From: Xenopus tropicalis
Taxonomy: Eukaryota; Chordata; Amphibia; Anura; Pipidae
Direction of reading: 5' to 3'
Assembly (NCBI RefSeq): GCF_000004195.4
Contig: NC_030677.2
Coordinates: 197,631,372-197,695,371, forward strand
Length of the DNA stretch: 64,000 bases
Position numbers and translations under genes: made by a program. This document shows, in pieces, positions 20,703-30,687 of the stretch. Each line of letters opens with the position of its first letter. Position 1 is the first letter of the stretch. A model generated the notes under the pieces. The model was not told the DNA's origin, ran no database searches, and saw only the letters and a program-made list of their open reading frames with translations.

Positions 20703-21406
20703 CAGGTATGGGATCCGTTATCCAGAAATCCAATATCCAGAAAGCTCCACATTACAGAAAGCCTTTCTCCCATAGACTCCATTTTAACCAAATAATTTAG
20801 ATTATTAAAATTGATTTCCCTTTTCTCTGTAATAATAAAACAGTACCTGTACTTGATCCCAACTAAGATATAATTACCCCTTATTGGGGGCAAAACAGTC
20901 CTATTGGGTTTATTTCATGGTTAAATGATTCCATTTTCTCTGTAATAATAAAACAGTACCTGTACTTGATCCCAACTAAGATATAATTACCCCTTATTGG
21001 GGGCAGAACAGCCCTATTGGGTTTATTTCATGGTTAAATGATTCCCTTTTCTCTGTAATAATAAAACAGTACCTGTACTTGATACCAACTAAGATATAAT
21101 TACCCCTTATTGGGGGCAGAACAATCCTATTGGGTTTATTTCATGGTTAAATGATTCCCTTTTCTCTGTAATAATAAAACAGTACCTGTACTTGATCCCA
21201 ACTAAGATATAATTACCCCTTATTGGGGGCAGAACAGCCCTATTGGGTTTATTTCATGGTTAAATTATTCCCTTTTCTCTGAAAAGAAAGTAACCCTATA
21301 TTTAAAAAATGATTTCCATCTTTTTAGTCGACTTAAGGCATGGAGATCCTAATTATGAAAAGATCCGAAAAGTCCCAAACATTCTGGATAACAGGTCCCA
21401 TACCTG
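20703..21406 (+). mobile_element. MITE with internal 113-bp tandem array (4 units)
   Basis: Left end CAGGTATGGGATCCGTTATC and the complement of the right end CAGGTATGGGACCTGTTATC are inverted repeats of about 25 bp with 2 differences. Flanks are TA on the left and AA on the right, close to the TA duplication of Tc1/mariner MITEs. The array at 20825-21276 has units starting at 20825, 20938, 21051 and 21164, every 113 bp. This plan resembles published Xenopus MITEs that carry internal tandem repeats (Xmix/Xstir class, from memory). Confidence 0.95.
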
Positions 21407-22370
21407 AACTCTAACCCAGTTACTGTGCAAAAATTGCAATTGATTATATCACTAAGTAAACATTTTTAAGAAAACTGCAAATTGTTCAGAAAACAGGTCT
21501 GCTATACAGGTCCCATTTTAACCTTAGATCCAAAATATCAACCTGATATCAAGAGCCACTGTCACTTTAGAATCAATATATATGAACTGATATAGGTGTT
21601 ACACAAGCCTATGGTGAAAATAAGGAAGGGCTAAAGGAAATTTTCCTTGAATGACAAATCCTATGGCATTGGGACAGGTCTGTCCAAACCACACATACAC
21701 AGTTTAGTATAGCAGAAGAGGATGAATTGGTTATAATTGCTGCTAACTGGACTGAGTAAGCTTCTGCCACCTCCTGTATATGTAACAGCATTATGAATAC
21801 CTTGAGCCTCTGGTGTACTGACCGCTGGGCTTGGTTTGGGCTTTACACCTAAGTACCTGCAGATGAGTCCAAGTGTTACAGCAATATAGCAGGAATAGGC
21901 AAATACTCTGTAATGGATGGAATATGACCTTCTGCATATCTTCTACTTTTAGCAGAAAAAAATTGAAATCGTTCAATGCATTATCAGTAAAATACTATCT
22001 GCCATTGTAACATGTAATACACATTAGAGGAACTAGCTTCCTATCTCAAGAGGCATATCTGGGAAGCAGGGAAACAGCTGCTGCATTTCTATATCTAGTT
22101 ACAGCCTGCGGAGTGTCAATAGAGTCGTATATTAAACAAAACACATCTGGAACCCACCTCCTTCCCATATTTCACTATTTATCCTTGCTGGTTCACATCA
22201 TCGGCTCCTGAACAAATGCGCAAGTCCCACATCTAAAATACATTTTCTCTCAATTGTTTTTAAGTTAAGAAGAGATACCGGTAGCTTTCCAGTTTCAGAT
22301 GGCACTTTGAGCATATACTGTAATCTATTTGGGTGCAATGGGTTCGCCGCAGGTCTGGAGTGGGATTCAA
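21407..22370. other. No feature recognised
   Basis: No gene or repeat supported. Confidence 0.45.
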
Positions 22371-22682
22371 AATAGGCCCTGGCATTTCAAGGATGTCTAA
22401 ACAGCCCCCCACAAGCCCACTAAATAGTGACTCTCTATGGCACCTTACAGCAGCCCCTCTGGCATTGGCAAGAACCCACAGACTGCCAGTCTGGGCCTGC
22501 GTCCGAGTATGGAAATACATGCACCTAGATGAAGTCGGCACATCCAATTGGAATGTTACCAAACTGGAGGGTTTAACAGGAGGCTAGTGTCCAATAAATT
22601 AATATTGGATGCCATCGACAGTCACTATTTATTGAGCTTGGGTGGGCTCTTTGGGCCTCCGTGTACTTGAAATGCCAGGGTT
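22371..22682. mobile_element. MITE with long terminal inverted repeats
   Basis: About 75 bp at 22375-22450 (CCCTGGCATTTCAAGG, ACTAAATAGTGACTCTCTATGG) pairs with 22605-22681 (CATCGACAGTCACTATTTATTG, CTTGAAATGCCAGGG) with scattered mismatches. The middle has no coding capacity. Superfamily not determined. Confidence 0.75.
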
Positions 22683-24127
22683 ACAGATACATTAGATCTG
22701 TAGGCATAACCTGGTACAGTTTGCTTGCATGTGCATTACTCAACCCGAGGAAAACGTTTCTCTTGCACTGAATGGAATTTCTATGTACCTCTTCTACAAT
22801 CCCATGTAGTCCCTTTGTAAAATGAATAAAACCGTGTTTGGTTAAGCATATTACAACCTTTCCACTCAATAAATCAATTAGGCTGCTATCTTCTGCATAG
22901 CCACAAAGGTATAATATAGCTTGTTTTATGTCTCTTTGTCTTTCGGCACAAAAGAGACATTAGGAAGCAATCTTGTGATTAAACCAGGCTGCTAGTACAG
23001 ATAGAGATGCACTCTAAATCCTCCCGGTGCTGATGACATAACTGATGAGATTAGGTTTGCCTTTAATAAAAGCATGCACAATGTACTAAAAGACCATAAG
23101 AGGCTTGCCATTTGAATCGAGTAAGGCAGGCTTCTATTACCCCAAACCAAAGGGACTATTACACTAATGTCTTTCATGTTGCGTAAAGCGCAAAATATAG
23201 AATAAAATATTATACTGTGTGGCAAACTCAATGCATAAAAGCTACAGTGGTTACAACCATACCAAGGCACTGGGCTCTTGTATCAGTAGGACAGTGATGT
23301 TTAAAGCATGGTACAACTGGCAGTACTGAATAAAGTGATAAGAGGTAAAGGTCCCAGTCCAGCAGAGACCACTGTGGATGTTGAGAGTTTTAGCCCGGAG
23401 TTAGATGGCTGCAGGTTTGACCCCTATGAGGATAATCATAGTTAATAGGGTACAACTGGTATTAATTCTGGAAGTATGCTAACTGAAAAATATAATGTTT
23501 AGATATATTCGGAACTGAAATACCTACAGTAAATTTGGACCAGGTCAAGTATTTGAAGCAAATTTGAGCAAAAATTTGTTAAAGAGCCCCACACAACACA
23601 GTAATACCTATAATATACCTATTAATGTAATCTACTCCTTCAAAAAGTATAAATAAATCCTGGCAGGGGAGGAGGGACTAAAACATTGATGTTACAAACT
23701 GTAAAAACTTCTTCACAGCTTACAGACAGCATGCAGGAACTACATAACCCACAATGCATTGCACTGGGATGTTCCTTTCCTTATTGACATCATGTGTGCA
23801 GGGAATTGTGGGATTGGGGGGATGCAGGCTAAAGACAGGCTGAGGACAGGCGACTACTGTTATATTTAGTCTCAAAGTAGTCAGCCAGAACGGGGGGCGG
23901 GGCTTAGGGAACTCTTCCAAACCATATTATTACATTAAAAAGCATGGCTGCGTATTTTGTAACTGATATATATTGCAAAGTTGCTTAAAATTATGTTTTC
24001 AAAAAGCTTAAGTTGTGTTTGGGTGAAGTGATGAATGAAAAGAAGGACAGCATGATTAACTGGCTCAGGTGTTCTACTTGTTGAGACATTCACAGACAAA
24101 CTGTATATAAAGCAACTTATTTCAGTT
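22683..24127. other. No gene; probable repeat at 23690-24010
   Basis: The part 23690-24010 (AACTACATAACCCACAATGC, GGGAATTGTGGGATTGG, TTGCTTAAAATTATGTTTTC) reads like a common frog repeat, but no second copy is in the window. The rest looks single-copy. Confidence 0.4.
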
Positions 24128-24182
24128 ATGTAAATAAAATATTTATTGGATCCTTCATGTAAATAAAATATTTATTGGATCC
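24128..24182. repeat. Two-copy 29-bp tandem duplication
   Basis: ATGTAAATAAAATATTTATT plus GGATCC repeats at 24128 and 24157 with identical sequence over 26 bp. Confidence 0.95.
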
Positions 24183-24187
24183 CACAT

Positions 24188-24912
24188 GTAGGATATAAGG
24201 AATCTTATCGCTCCAGCACATGGGATAAAAAACAAAATTGTTTGTACCATATGGCATTCCAGCAGTGTTTTCCTTTCTGTACACAACACGAGGGCTTCTA
24301 GTTGTCCCGCTCTCCCAGGAACATTAAACACTGGCTATTCTGTTTATCATTGCATAAATACTAACGTTAGGCTCTGGAATCTCAGACAATGAATCATCAA
24401 GGTTGTGAAGCTGGAGCAGAAAGTTCAAACACTACAATAACGACTTACATAGTTCCCTAGAGACACCATCGTGCCATGCTGGGCACTGTATTGGGTTCAG
24501 TCAATATCTTGGCATCAGCAGCTCCGTAAGGGTTTCATCACTGCTGTAAATAACTATAATCAAGTCATTATTACATTTCCTTAGTAATGTGCCACGTCAG
24601 CCACAAATCTGCACGTCTCGAGCATGAGAAGGGCAGCTCTACCCCTTCCATCATCAGACCGAGCATTATTTGGATATTACAAGCAATTATCTGGGCGTAA
24701 AGACTCCTGCTACATATAAAAACCTTGTTTAAGTTGCACACATTTAACAGCTGGAAAAGAAATATATGCTTTTCTTACAAACTCATCTAAACCAGGTTTT
24801 ATCCCAGACAGAGGCAAATATGTATGGCCACTGAAAAACACAGTAGGGGCAATTTCTGATCACAGGTAACTAGTGCACATAGCTTGTGTTGCAGGCCAGC
24901 CCTATGTAAATA
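24188..24912. other. No gene; single-copy appearance
   Basis: No repeat match and no coding signal. The part 24480-24720 is less AT-rich than the surroundings. Confidence 0.45.
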
Positions 24913-24920
24913 CCTTAAAG

Positions 24921-25329
24921 CAGTGATCCCCAACCATTGGCTCAGGGGCAACATGTTGCTCCCCAACCCTTTGGATGTTGCTCCCCAACCCTTTGGATGT
25001 TGCTCCCCAACCCTTTGGATGTTGCTCCCCAACCCTTTGGATGTTGCTCCCCAACCCCTTGGATGTTGCTCCCCAACCCCTTGGATGTTGCTCCCCAACC
25101 CTTTGGATGTTGCTCCCCAACCCTTTGGATGTTGCTCCCCAACCCCTTGGATGTTGCTCCCAGTGGCCTCAAACAAGTACTCAATTTTGAACTTCTGGCT
25201 TGGAGGCAAGTGTTGATTGCATAAAACCCAGTGTAAAGCCAAACAGGAGCTTTTTCCATGCTTGTGTTGCTCCCCAACACTTTTTCCATTTGAATGTGGC
25301 TCACGGGTATAAAAGGTTGGGGATCCCTG
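24921..25329 (+). mobile_element. hAT-type element with internal 22-bp array
   Basis: Starts CAGTGATCCCCAACCATTGG and ends GGGGATCCCTG. The 8-bp target duplication CCTTAAAG is exact at 24913-24920 and 25330-25337. It is longer than the copy at 5559-5865 because of the internal array at 24971-25161. Confidence 0.95.
24971..25161 (+). repeat. 22-bp minisatellite, nine tandem units
   Basis: GGATGTTGCTCC starts at 24973, 24995, 25017, 25039, 25061, 25083, 25105, 25127 and 25149, exactly every 22 bp. Units differ only in CCCT versus CCCC before TTGG. Because 22 is 1 modulo 3, all frames stay open and give a false repetitive protein; this is not a gene. Confidence 0.98.
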
Positions 25330-25344
25330 CCTTAAAGTGACACA

Positions 25345-25690
25345 TATTTAAGTTTGTCATAGTTATATAGTCGGGTTGTAAAAAGACCAAAGTCCTTCAA
25401 GTTCAACCCCTTCAAATGAACCCCAGTGCACATATATATAGGCACGGATTTATGGGGAAGCCACAATGGCATAAATTTAGGGGTGCAAGAATAGGGGTGC
25501 CTTTAGACTATATAGACTATATAGAGGGGGGGGGCACAAGAATGGGTGGCCTTTCGACTATATAGACTTATACCAACACATCTATACACTCACATATATA
25601 AACTATATAGACAAATATCTATACTAACTGTAGATTTTAGAATTAATAGAACCTGCCAACATCACTCAGAAGGGCATTCATTACATAATG
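25345..25690 (-). mobile_element. CR1-like LINE 3' fragment, interrupted
   Basis: GTTATATAGTCGGGTTGTAAAAAGACC and TCAAGTTCAACCCCTTCAA match the 3' end of the LINE at 29355-30320, and TCTATACACTCACATATATAAAC continues it from about 25580. Positions 25440-25560 between these parts are not LINE and contain a two-fold duplication of GACTATATAGACT-type sequence. Confidence 0.75.
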
Positions 25691-26145
25691 GAGAGTTAGA
25701 TCTAAGGCTACAGTTAGGCTGTTTTCTTTGTAACGGAGGGATCTCCTTAGCCCAAGACCCTTTACTACTCCCAATGTTCAGTCTTTATTGGCTTATTAGC
25801 TTCCCCATAATACACTTATTAATAATGTTTTATTCTACTGAATGTTTGCAATAGGTGTTCCTCTACATTAAGTACAATTAATCAAGACTATGCTTGGGTT
25901 TGTTGACCCTTAAATAAGAAAATAAAAGCTGTAGTTGGTTCAAATGGAGTTGTCTCTCTCTCTCCCTCTCTGTATGCAGGGTGGAACACAGGGCAGAATG
26001 TTGTTATCCCTTGCACACTCTCTCACCCTTATCTTGTGTGTCATTGAAGATGGGCAAAGCAGGGGGGCAGGCTATACAATGTGGAGAAGGAAGGCCAAAT
26101 TCATAGTTTTATAGTGAAGTGACTTCTTAAGGTGATGTTCTATGC
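25691..26145. other. No feature recognised
   Basis: A short TCTCTCTCTCTCCCTCTC tract near 25950. Otherwise no gene or repeat. Confidence 0.45.
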
Positions 26146-26362
26146 ATAGAATGTATGTATGTATAACTTTATTTATAAAGCGCCACAAGGGTACGCAGCG
26201 CTGTACAGTCTTACAGAATACAAAATTACACACAGGGAGGACAAGTGATATAATAAATAAATACATATATGTATATATATATATATATATATAAGTGCCA
26301 TGTGGTATGAGACACAGTAGGAAGGAGGTCCCTGCCCCGTAGAGCTTACAATCTGAGTGGAT
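26146..26362 (-). mobile_element. LINE 3' end (CR1/L2 type) with (TA) tract
   Basis: ATGTATGTATAACTTTATTT, AAAGCGCCACAAGGGTACGC and AGGTCCCTGCCCCGTAGAGC are shared with 33770-33990 and 48447-48612. The simple ATGT/GTAT tail lies at the low-coordinate end, so the element is on the minus strand. A (TA) tract at 26272-26293 interrupts it. Confidence 0.8.
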
Positions 26363-26545
26363 AAGAATGGATAAGACTTAACTTTGTACATACAAAGTGG
26401 CAGGAATTGATACCCACAGGCACTGGTAATGTCCACTGTTATAGCATAGGTCTGTTTTAATTATGGTCTCACTACAGAATTATGAATTTGAAAAGCAATC
26501 TCAGCACCTAAATTACCCAAGAAAAAACAGGGTACATTAAAGATA
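26363..26545. other. No feature recognised
   Basis: Short intronic stretch between LINE ends. Confidence 0.4.
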
Positions 26546-26757
26546 TAGATTGTAAGCTCTACGGGGCAGGGACCTCCTTCCTCTTGTGTCCTCGACTCTT
26601 AACTTATTGCTGCTGTATTTATCTGTATTTATTATTATACTTTGTATTTATCTATTATCTTATTAACACCCTGTTTGTATTAATGTATTCTACTGTACAG
26701 CGCTGCGTACATAAGTAGCGCTTTATAAATAAAGATATACATACATACATAATCCAA
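26546..26757 (+). mobile_element. LINE 3' end (CR1/L2 type), plus strand
   Basis: GATTGTAAGCTCTACGGGGC, AGGGACCTCCTTCCTCTTG and TACAGCGCTGCGTACATAAG are the complement of the elements at 26146 and 33770. It ends in an ATAC-repeat tail at 26738-26751. So two LINE ends in opposite orientation lie 180 bp apart. Confidence 0.8.
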
Positions 26758-27355
26758 AGGCAGCCATTAGGAAGTATCTAGCTTGAAAATTGAAATCTAA
26801 TAAAATGCTCTACTATTCTATTATGTACAGAGTATGGGCAAAAGCATCCAAGCACCCCTGCTATTTAAAGGAATTGCGTAGATAAAAGGCAGGAAATGAA
26901 TTCATTGTTGATGAACTTTTCCTTTTAGGAGGAAACACACTGGCATGGGAAAGATTCTATTGCAATGCTGCCATCTTCTATTGCTTTCCCAGTCATCCCT
27001 TGGTTTACCTACTGCATATGAGCAATTCTAAGGTATGATGGCATTGTGGCACAGTGATAGAAACTTATCTGGCTTGGGAAAATATTGGCATAATGTGTGC
27101 TCCTGGTTTGTACAAAATATAATATGCCAGCATAGATGTTTTACTACTGATTCCCAAACTGAAGTGGGGCTCCCGAGGACCAAAAGCAATAGATGACAGG
27201 GCCGGGCACTACAGTTTAGTGACTGTTACAGCCTTGTTTTCATAGGACAGTGCAACCCAACAAATGTCTGAAGGTCTCTGCCGAAAAGAAAGTAAAACGC
27301 AGCAGTAAAGCAAGGGTATTAGAGCTCTTTAACTGGTAAGGACATTTTCTACTTC
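26758..27355. other. No feature recognised
   Basis: No gene or repeat supported. Confidence 0.45.
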
Positions 27356-27356
27356 T

Positions 27357-27537
27357 AAAGGTGGCCATACACGGGGCAATAAAAGCTGCTGTCCTGGTCC
27401 TGATGGCCTACATCCAATCCGTATGATTCGACTGGATCAATCCAATATCGCCCACCTTGAGGCGGCATATCAGGGAAAGATCCGCTTGTTTGGTGACCTG
27501 GCCAAATGAGTGGATTTTTTCATTGTATAGCCAGCCT
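27357..27537 (-). mobile_element. AGGTGGCCATACA-type MITE, shortened
   Basis: AAAGGTGGCCATACACGGGG at the start, TGTATAGCCAGCCTAAGG at the end, with CCAATATCGCCCACCTTGAG and AAGATCCGCTTGTTTGG inside. About half the length of 43261-43622. Confidence 0.8.
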
Positions 27538-28192
27538 AAGGTTGCAGAAATGTTTCACTGTTGCCTATCCAGTTCTCTCACTTGATCTGGCAAACCCTAT
27601 TGCATAAACACCACTGGCCTTATTTCTGAAGCTTTAGTGCTTTTATGCACTGTTTACAACAGAAAGAGTATAACAAGGAACACACAAATAATAATAATTA
27701 CAATAAAAATGAGGACAAATCAAATTTAGATGACTATGTAAACAGTATATGGCATTTTCATAAACATTATAATGGCAGAGGCTGCTTTAAACTTGTACTC
27801 CTGATTCTACGAAGTCTCCAAAAAGCAGGGGTTCCAACTTAAAGTACATGGCACAACATGAAGATGTCTATTAAATACAGAACATTTTATATCACAGTTA
27901 ATAAATTACAGTTACCCCAGATAAAAACACCATTGTGCAGAGAGAGAATCTGGGTTTAAAGCATTATCATAAGCAAACAAATTTCATAAGTGCCCCATAA
28001 ATCAGAATAATATAGTAACACCTCATCTCCCAAACAATTTTTGGAAACATATGCAGGAATAACAATTTAAATTGGCAGTGTTTCCATTAGCTGTGAGCTG
28101 GTAATACCTTGCCTTGGCTCCAAGGAAAAGCCTGACTCTTGTGCCCAGAAAGCAGCTATGTTGCCAACACCTGCAGTAGGGAAAGTCTTCAT
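27538..28192. other. No feature recognised
   Basis: AT-rich intronic sequence. Confidence 0.45.
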
Positions 28193-28250
28193 CGTCATCA
28201 TTATCATCATGTATTTATATAGCGCCAGCAAGTTACGCAGGGCTTTAATT
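28193..28250 (-). repeat. LINE 3' tail scrap
   Basis: ATTATCATCATGTATTTATA and AGCGCCAGCAAGTTACGCAG resemble the tails of the CR1/L2-type ends elsewhere in the window. Confidence 0.5.
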
Positions 28251-28260
28251 AATTAATTTA

Positions 28261-28767
28261 ATTCTGCACTGAAATCTGTTTTCCAAAACAGCAAACAGAT
28301 TATTTTATATTTAATTTTGAAATTTCAAATGGGGTTAGACATATTCTTCATTTCCCAGGGTGCCACAGCCATGTGACCTGTACTGCTGCGCTGCAAGTTG
28401 GAGTGATACCACCCCCCCCCCCTTCCAGCAGCCAATCAGCAGAACAATGGGAAGGGAGCAAGATAGCAGTTCCAGTAGGTATCAGAATAGCACTCATTAG
28501 TAAGAAATCCAAGTCCGGCTTGGGACTCCTCCAGTTACATGGGAGTAGGAGAAACAATAGGTTACCTGAAATGTGTAGTGCTGGCTCCTTCTGAAAGTTC
28601 AGATTCAGGCACAATGCAGTGAGATTGGGCCTACACACCAATATTACAGCTAAAAATACATTTATTGGTTTAGGAATAACATTTTAAATGGGGGAGTGAA
28701 TTATCTGCTACGTTAACTGTGTAGAAATAAAAAGTACAGCATAGGAATAATGACAGAATCCCTTTAA
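28261..28767 (+). mobile_element. T2-like MITE, left end lost
   Basis: Matches 4834-5369 from AATCTGTTTTCC onward (CCAGGGTGCCACAGCCATGT, AAATCCAAGTCCGGCTTGGG) and ends ATGACAGAATCCCTTTAA. It has an extra block around 28645-28720 that the other copy lacks. Confidence 0.88.
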
Positions 28768-29352
28768 GGGCCTTGAAACCTTGAAGAGGAGGGGAATAAG
28801 GTGCCCTTGTGTTTTATGTGTTTGTGCGTGTATGGTCAATATCTCATATAGACATTTTAGCAATATATCTGTGAGAATGTCATACTAAACTCTGGCCTTC
28901 AGTGTAAGAATGTAATGTTTGTTGTGTTTTCCAGGAAGTACCAAAGCTAAAAGCATTAAAATAAAGTAATAAAAAGACTTATTACTTGGCCGGCAAATAA
29001 TTTCCATGCTAGAACATGCAGGGTGTCAGTTTGAAAACTCTGCCATCTGAAGGAGCGCAATGCCTCAGGATGGCGAGGCTACAAAATGAATTGCATTTTC
29101 GAGTTGGCTGCCATCGAGGAATGTAGAAAATGGGATTCAGTTTGGAAAGCTAAACCATCATTAAAAGGTATTTTACATCCAAAAACACTGCACATATAAA
29201 AACCACAACATTTAATTAGTAAACAGACAGATATGGCACTGTGGACTGTAGAGCTGGGGTTAACCTGAGTACCATGTCCGACCTTTGTTTTGTTTCCTAC
29301 AAACCCAACACAAACCACAGCCCTGAAGGCCAATAGCTCCACCAATCTGTTT
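28768..29352. other. No feature recognised
   Basis: No gene or repeat supported. Confidence 0.45.
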
Positions 29353-29354
29353 CA

Positions 29355-30320
29355 TCCTAGTATATAGTTACATAGGGTTGAAAAAAGACCAGAGTACATC
29401 AAGTTCAACCCATCCAAGTAAACCCAGCACACACAACCCACACCTACCAATCTATACACTCACATACATAAACTATATATACAACCACTAGTACTAACTG
29501 TAGATATTAGTATCACAATAGCCTTGGATATTCTGATTGTTCAAGAACTCATCCAGGCCCCTCTTAAAGGCATTAACAGAATCTGCCATTACCCCATCTC
29601 TAGGAAGGGCATTCCCCAACCTCACTGTGAGGAACCCCCTACGCTGCTTCAAATAGAAGTTCCGTTCCTCTAATCTAAAGGGGGGCCTCTGGTGCGTTGA
29701 TTGTTTTTATGGGAAAAAAGAACATCCCCCATCTGCCTATAATCCCCTCTAATGTACTTGTACAGAGTAATCATGTCCCCTCGCAAGCGCCTCTTTTCCA
29801 GAGAAAACAACCCCAACCTCGACAGTCTCACCTCATCGCTTAACCCTTCCATCCCCTTTACCAGTTTAGTTGCAGTCTCTGCACTCTCTCCAGCTCATTA
29901 ATATCCTTCTTAAGGACTGGAGCCCAAAACTGCCCCCCATACTCAAGGTGAGGCCTTACCAGGGACCTATAAAGAGGCAAAATTATGTTTTCATCCCTTG
30001 AGTCAATGCCCTTTTTTATACAAGACAGCACTTTATTTGCTTTAGTAGCCACAGAATGACACTGCCTGGAATTAGACAACTTGTTATCAACACAAACCCC
30101 TAGATCCTTCTCCATTAAGGAAACCCCCAACACACTACCATTCAGTAGATAGTTCGCGTTTATATTATTTCTACCAAAATGCATAACTTTGCACTTATCA
30201 ACATTGAACCTCATTTTCCAGTTTGCTGCCCAGTTTTCCAATTTTGTCAAATCGCTCTGCAAAGCGGCAGCATCCTGCACGGAACTCATAGTTTTGCAAA
30301 ACTTTGTGTCATAGTATGGA
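29355..30320 (-). mobile_element. 5'-truncated CR1-like LINE
   Basis: The minus strand contains the C-terminal part of ORF2 and the 3' untranslated region ending near 29355 (GGTTGAAAAAAGACC on the plus strand). The element is cut at its 5' end near 30320, about 190 bp from the WDR70 exon at 30513, so the reverse transcriptase core motifs and the endonuclease are missing. A fragment of the same 3' end lies at 25345-25690. Confidence 0.93.
29670..30310 (-). pseudogene. LINE ORF2 C-terminal remnant
   Basis: The minus strand reads DLTKLENWAANWKMRFNVDK and CKVMHFG, the region after the polymerase active site of CR1-like reverse transcriptases, then RPHLEYGGQFWAPVLKKDIN, the usual LINE C-terminal phrase. 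A frame break near 29855 separates this from the final segment reading GLSDEVRLSRLGLFSLEKRR. No intact protein can be made and the catalytic YADD region is not present. Confidence 0.9.
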
Positions 30321-30512
30321 TGTATGTAGGACAAAGACTACCAGCATCTCCACAATGAGGCTACAAGGGCACTGGATTATCCACTACTGCATGATATTCA
30401 ATAAAAGTTCTCCTCCATGTTATTAAATCAATCCCATGGTCATTGTGCACCATTGTGGTTTATAAGCAACAAAAAACATTGCACCACTCACCCGAGTGGC
30501 TTCTTTACTTAC

Positions 30513-30687
30513 ACTCATATTACGGTCCCAGATCTGGATGGATCCATCTTGGCACCCAGCTGCAATGAATTTGCCATCCCTGCTGTAGGTGCAGCACGTT
30601 GGGATCACACGTTTTCCTTGCATAGATCTTGGTTTAAATACACCCTTGTGCTTCTTCTCATTGGAGACATCCCAAGTACGCACAGTC
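30513..30687 (-). CDS. wdr70: WDR70 coding exon (WD40 repeats, first visible exon)
   Basis: This 175-bp exon reads TVRTWDVSNEKKHKGVFKPR, SMQGKRVIPTCCTYSRDG, KFIAAGCQDGSIQIWDRNMS on the minus strand. It contains the end of one blade (TVRTWDV), the conserved WDR70 spacer with FKPRSMQGKRVIPT, and a full blade ending SIQIWD. The acceptor TTTTCTCCTGACAG ends at 30688 and the donor GTAAGT starts at 30512. The first base completes a codon from an upstream exon that I could not find. In the family the preceding exon should carry a WHPK...FMTCSND-like blade. The exon ends in phase 0 and joins the 11849-11948 exon across an 18.6-kb intron. Confidence 0.95.

Larger units (their letters stand above)
11949..30512 (-). 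other. wdr70: WDR70 large intron of about 18.6 kb
   Basis: GT-AG intron in phase 0 between the exons at 30513-30687 and 11849-11948. It carries most of the dated nested insertions in the window. The stretch 11949-12985 next to the exon holds A-rich and T-rich runs (for example near 12065 and 12120) but no repeat I recognise. Confidence 0.9.

Noticed and set aside
24971..25161. Direct repeats that could be mistaken for a CRISPR array
   Set aside because: Units are contiguous with no unique spacers, the context is a vertebrate hAT element, and no cas-like genes exist.
24799..25304. Several overlapping open frames of 70-147 codons on both strands
   Set aside because: They arise from the 22-bp tandem unit: since 22 is not a multiple of 3, all frames cycle through the same stop-free 22 codons. 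Product is a pure repeat artefact.
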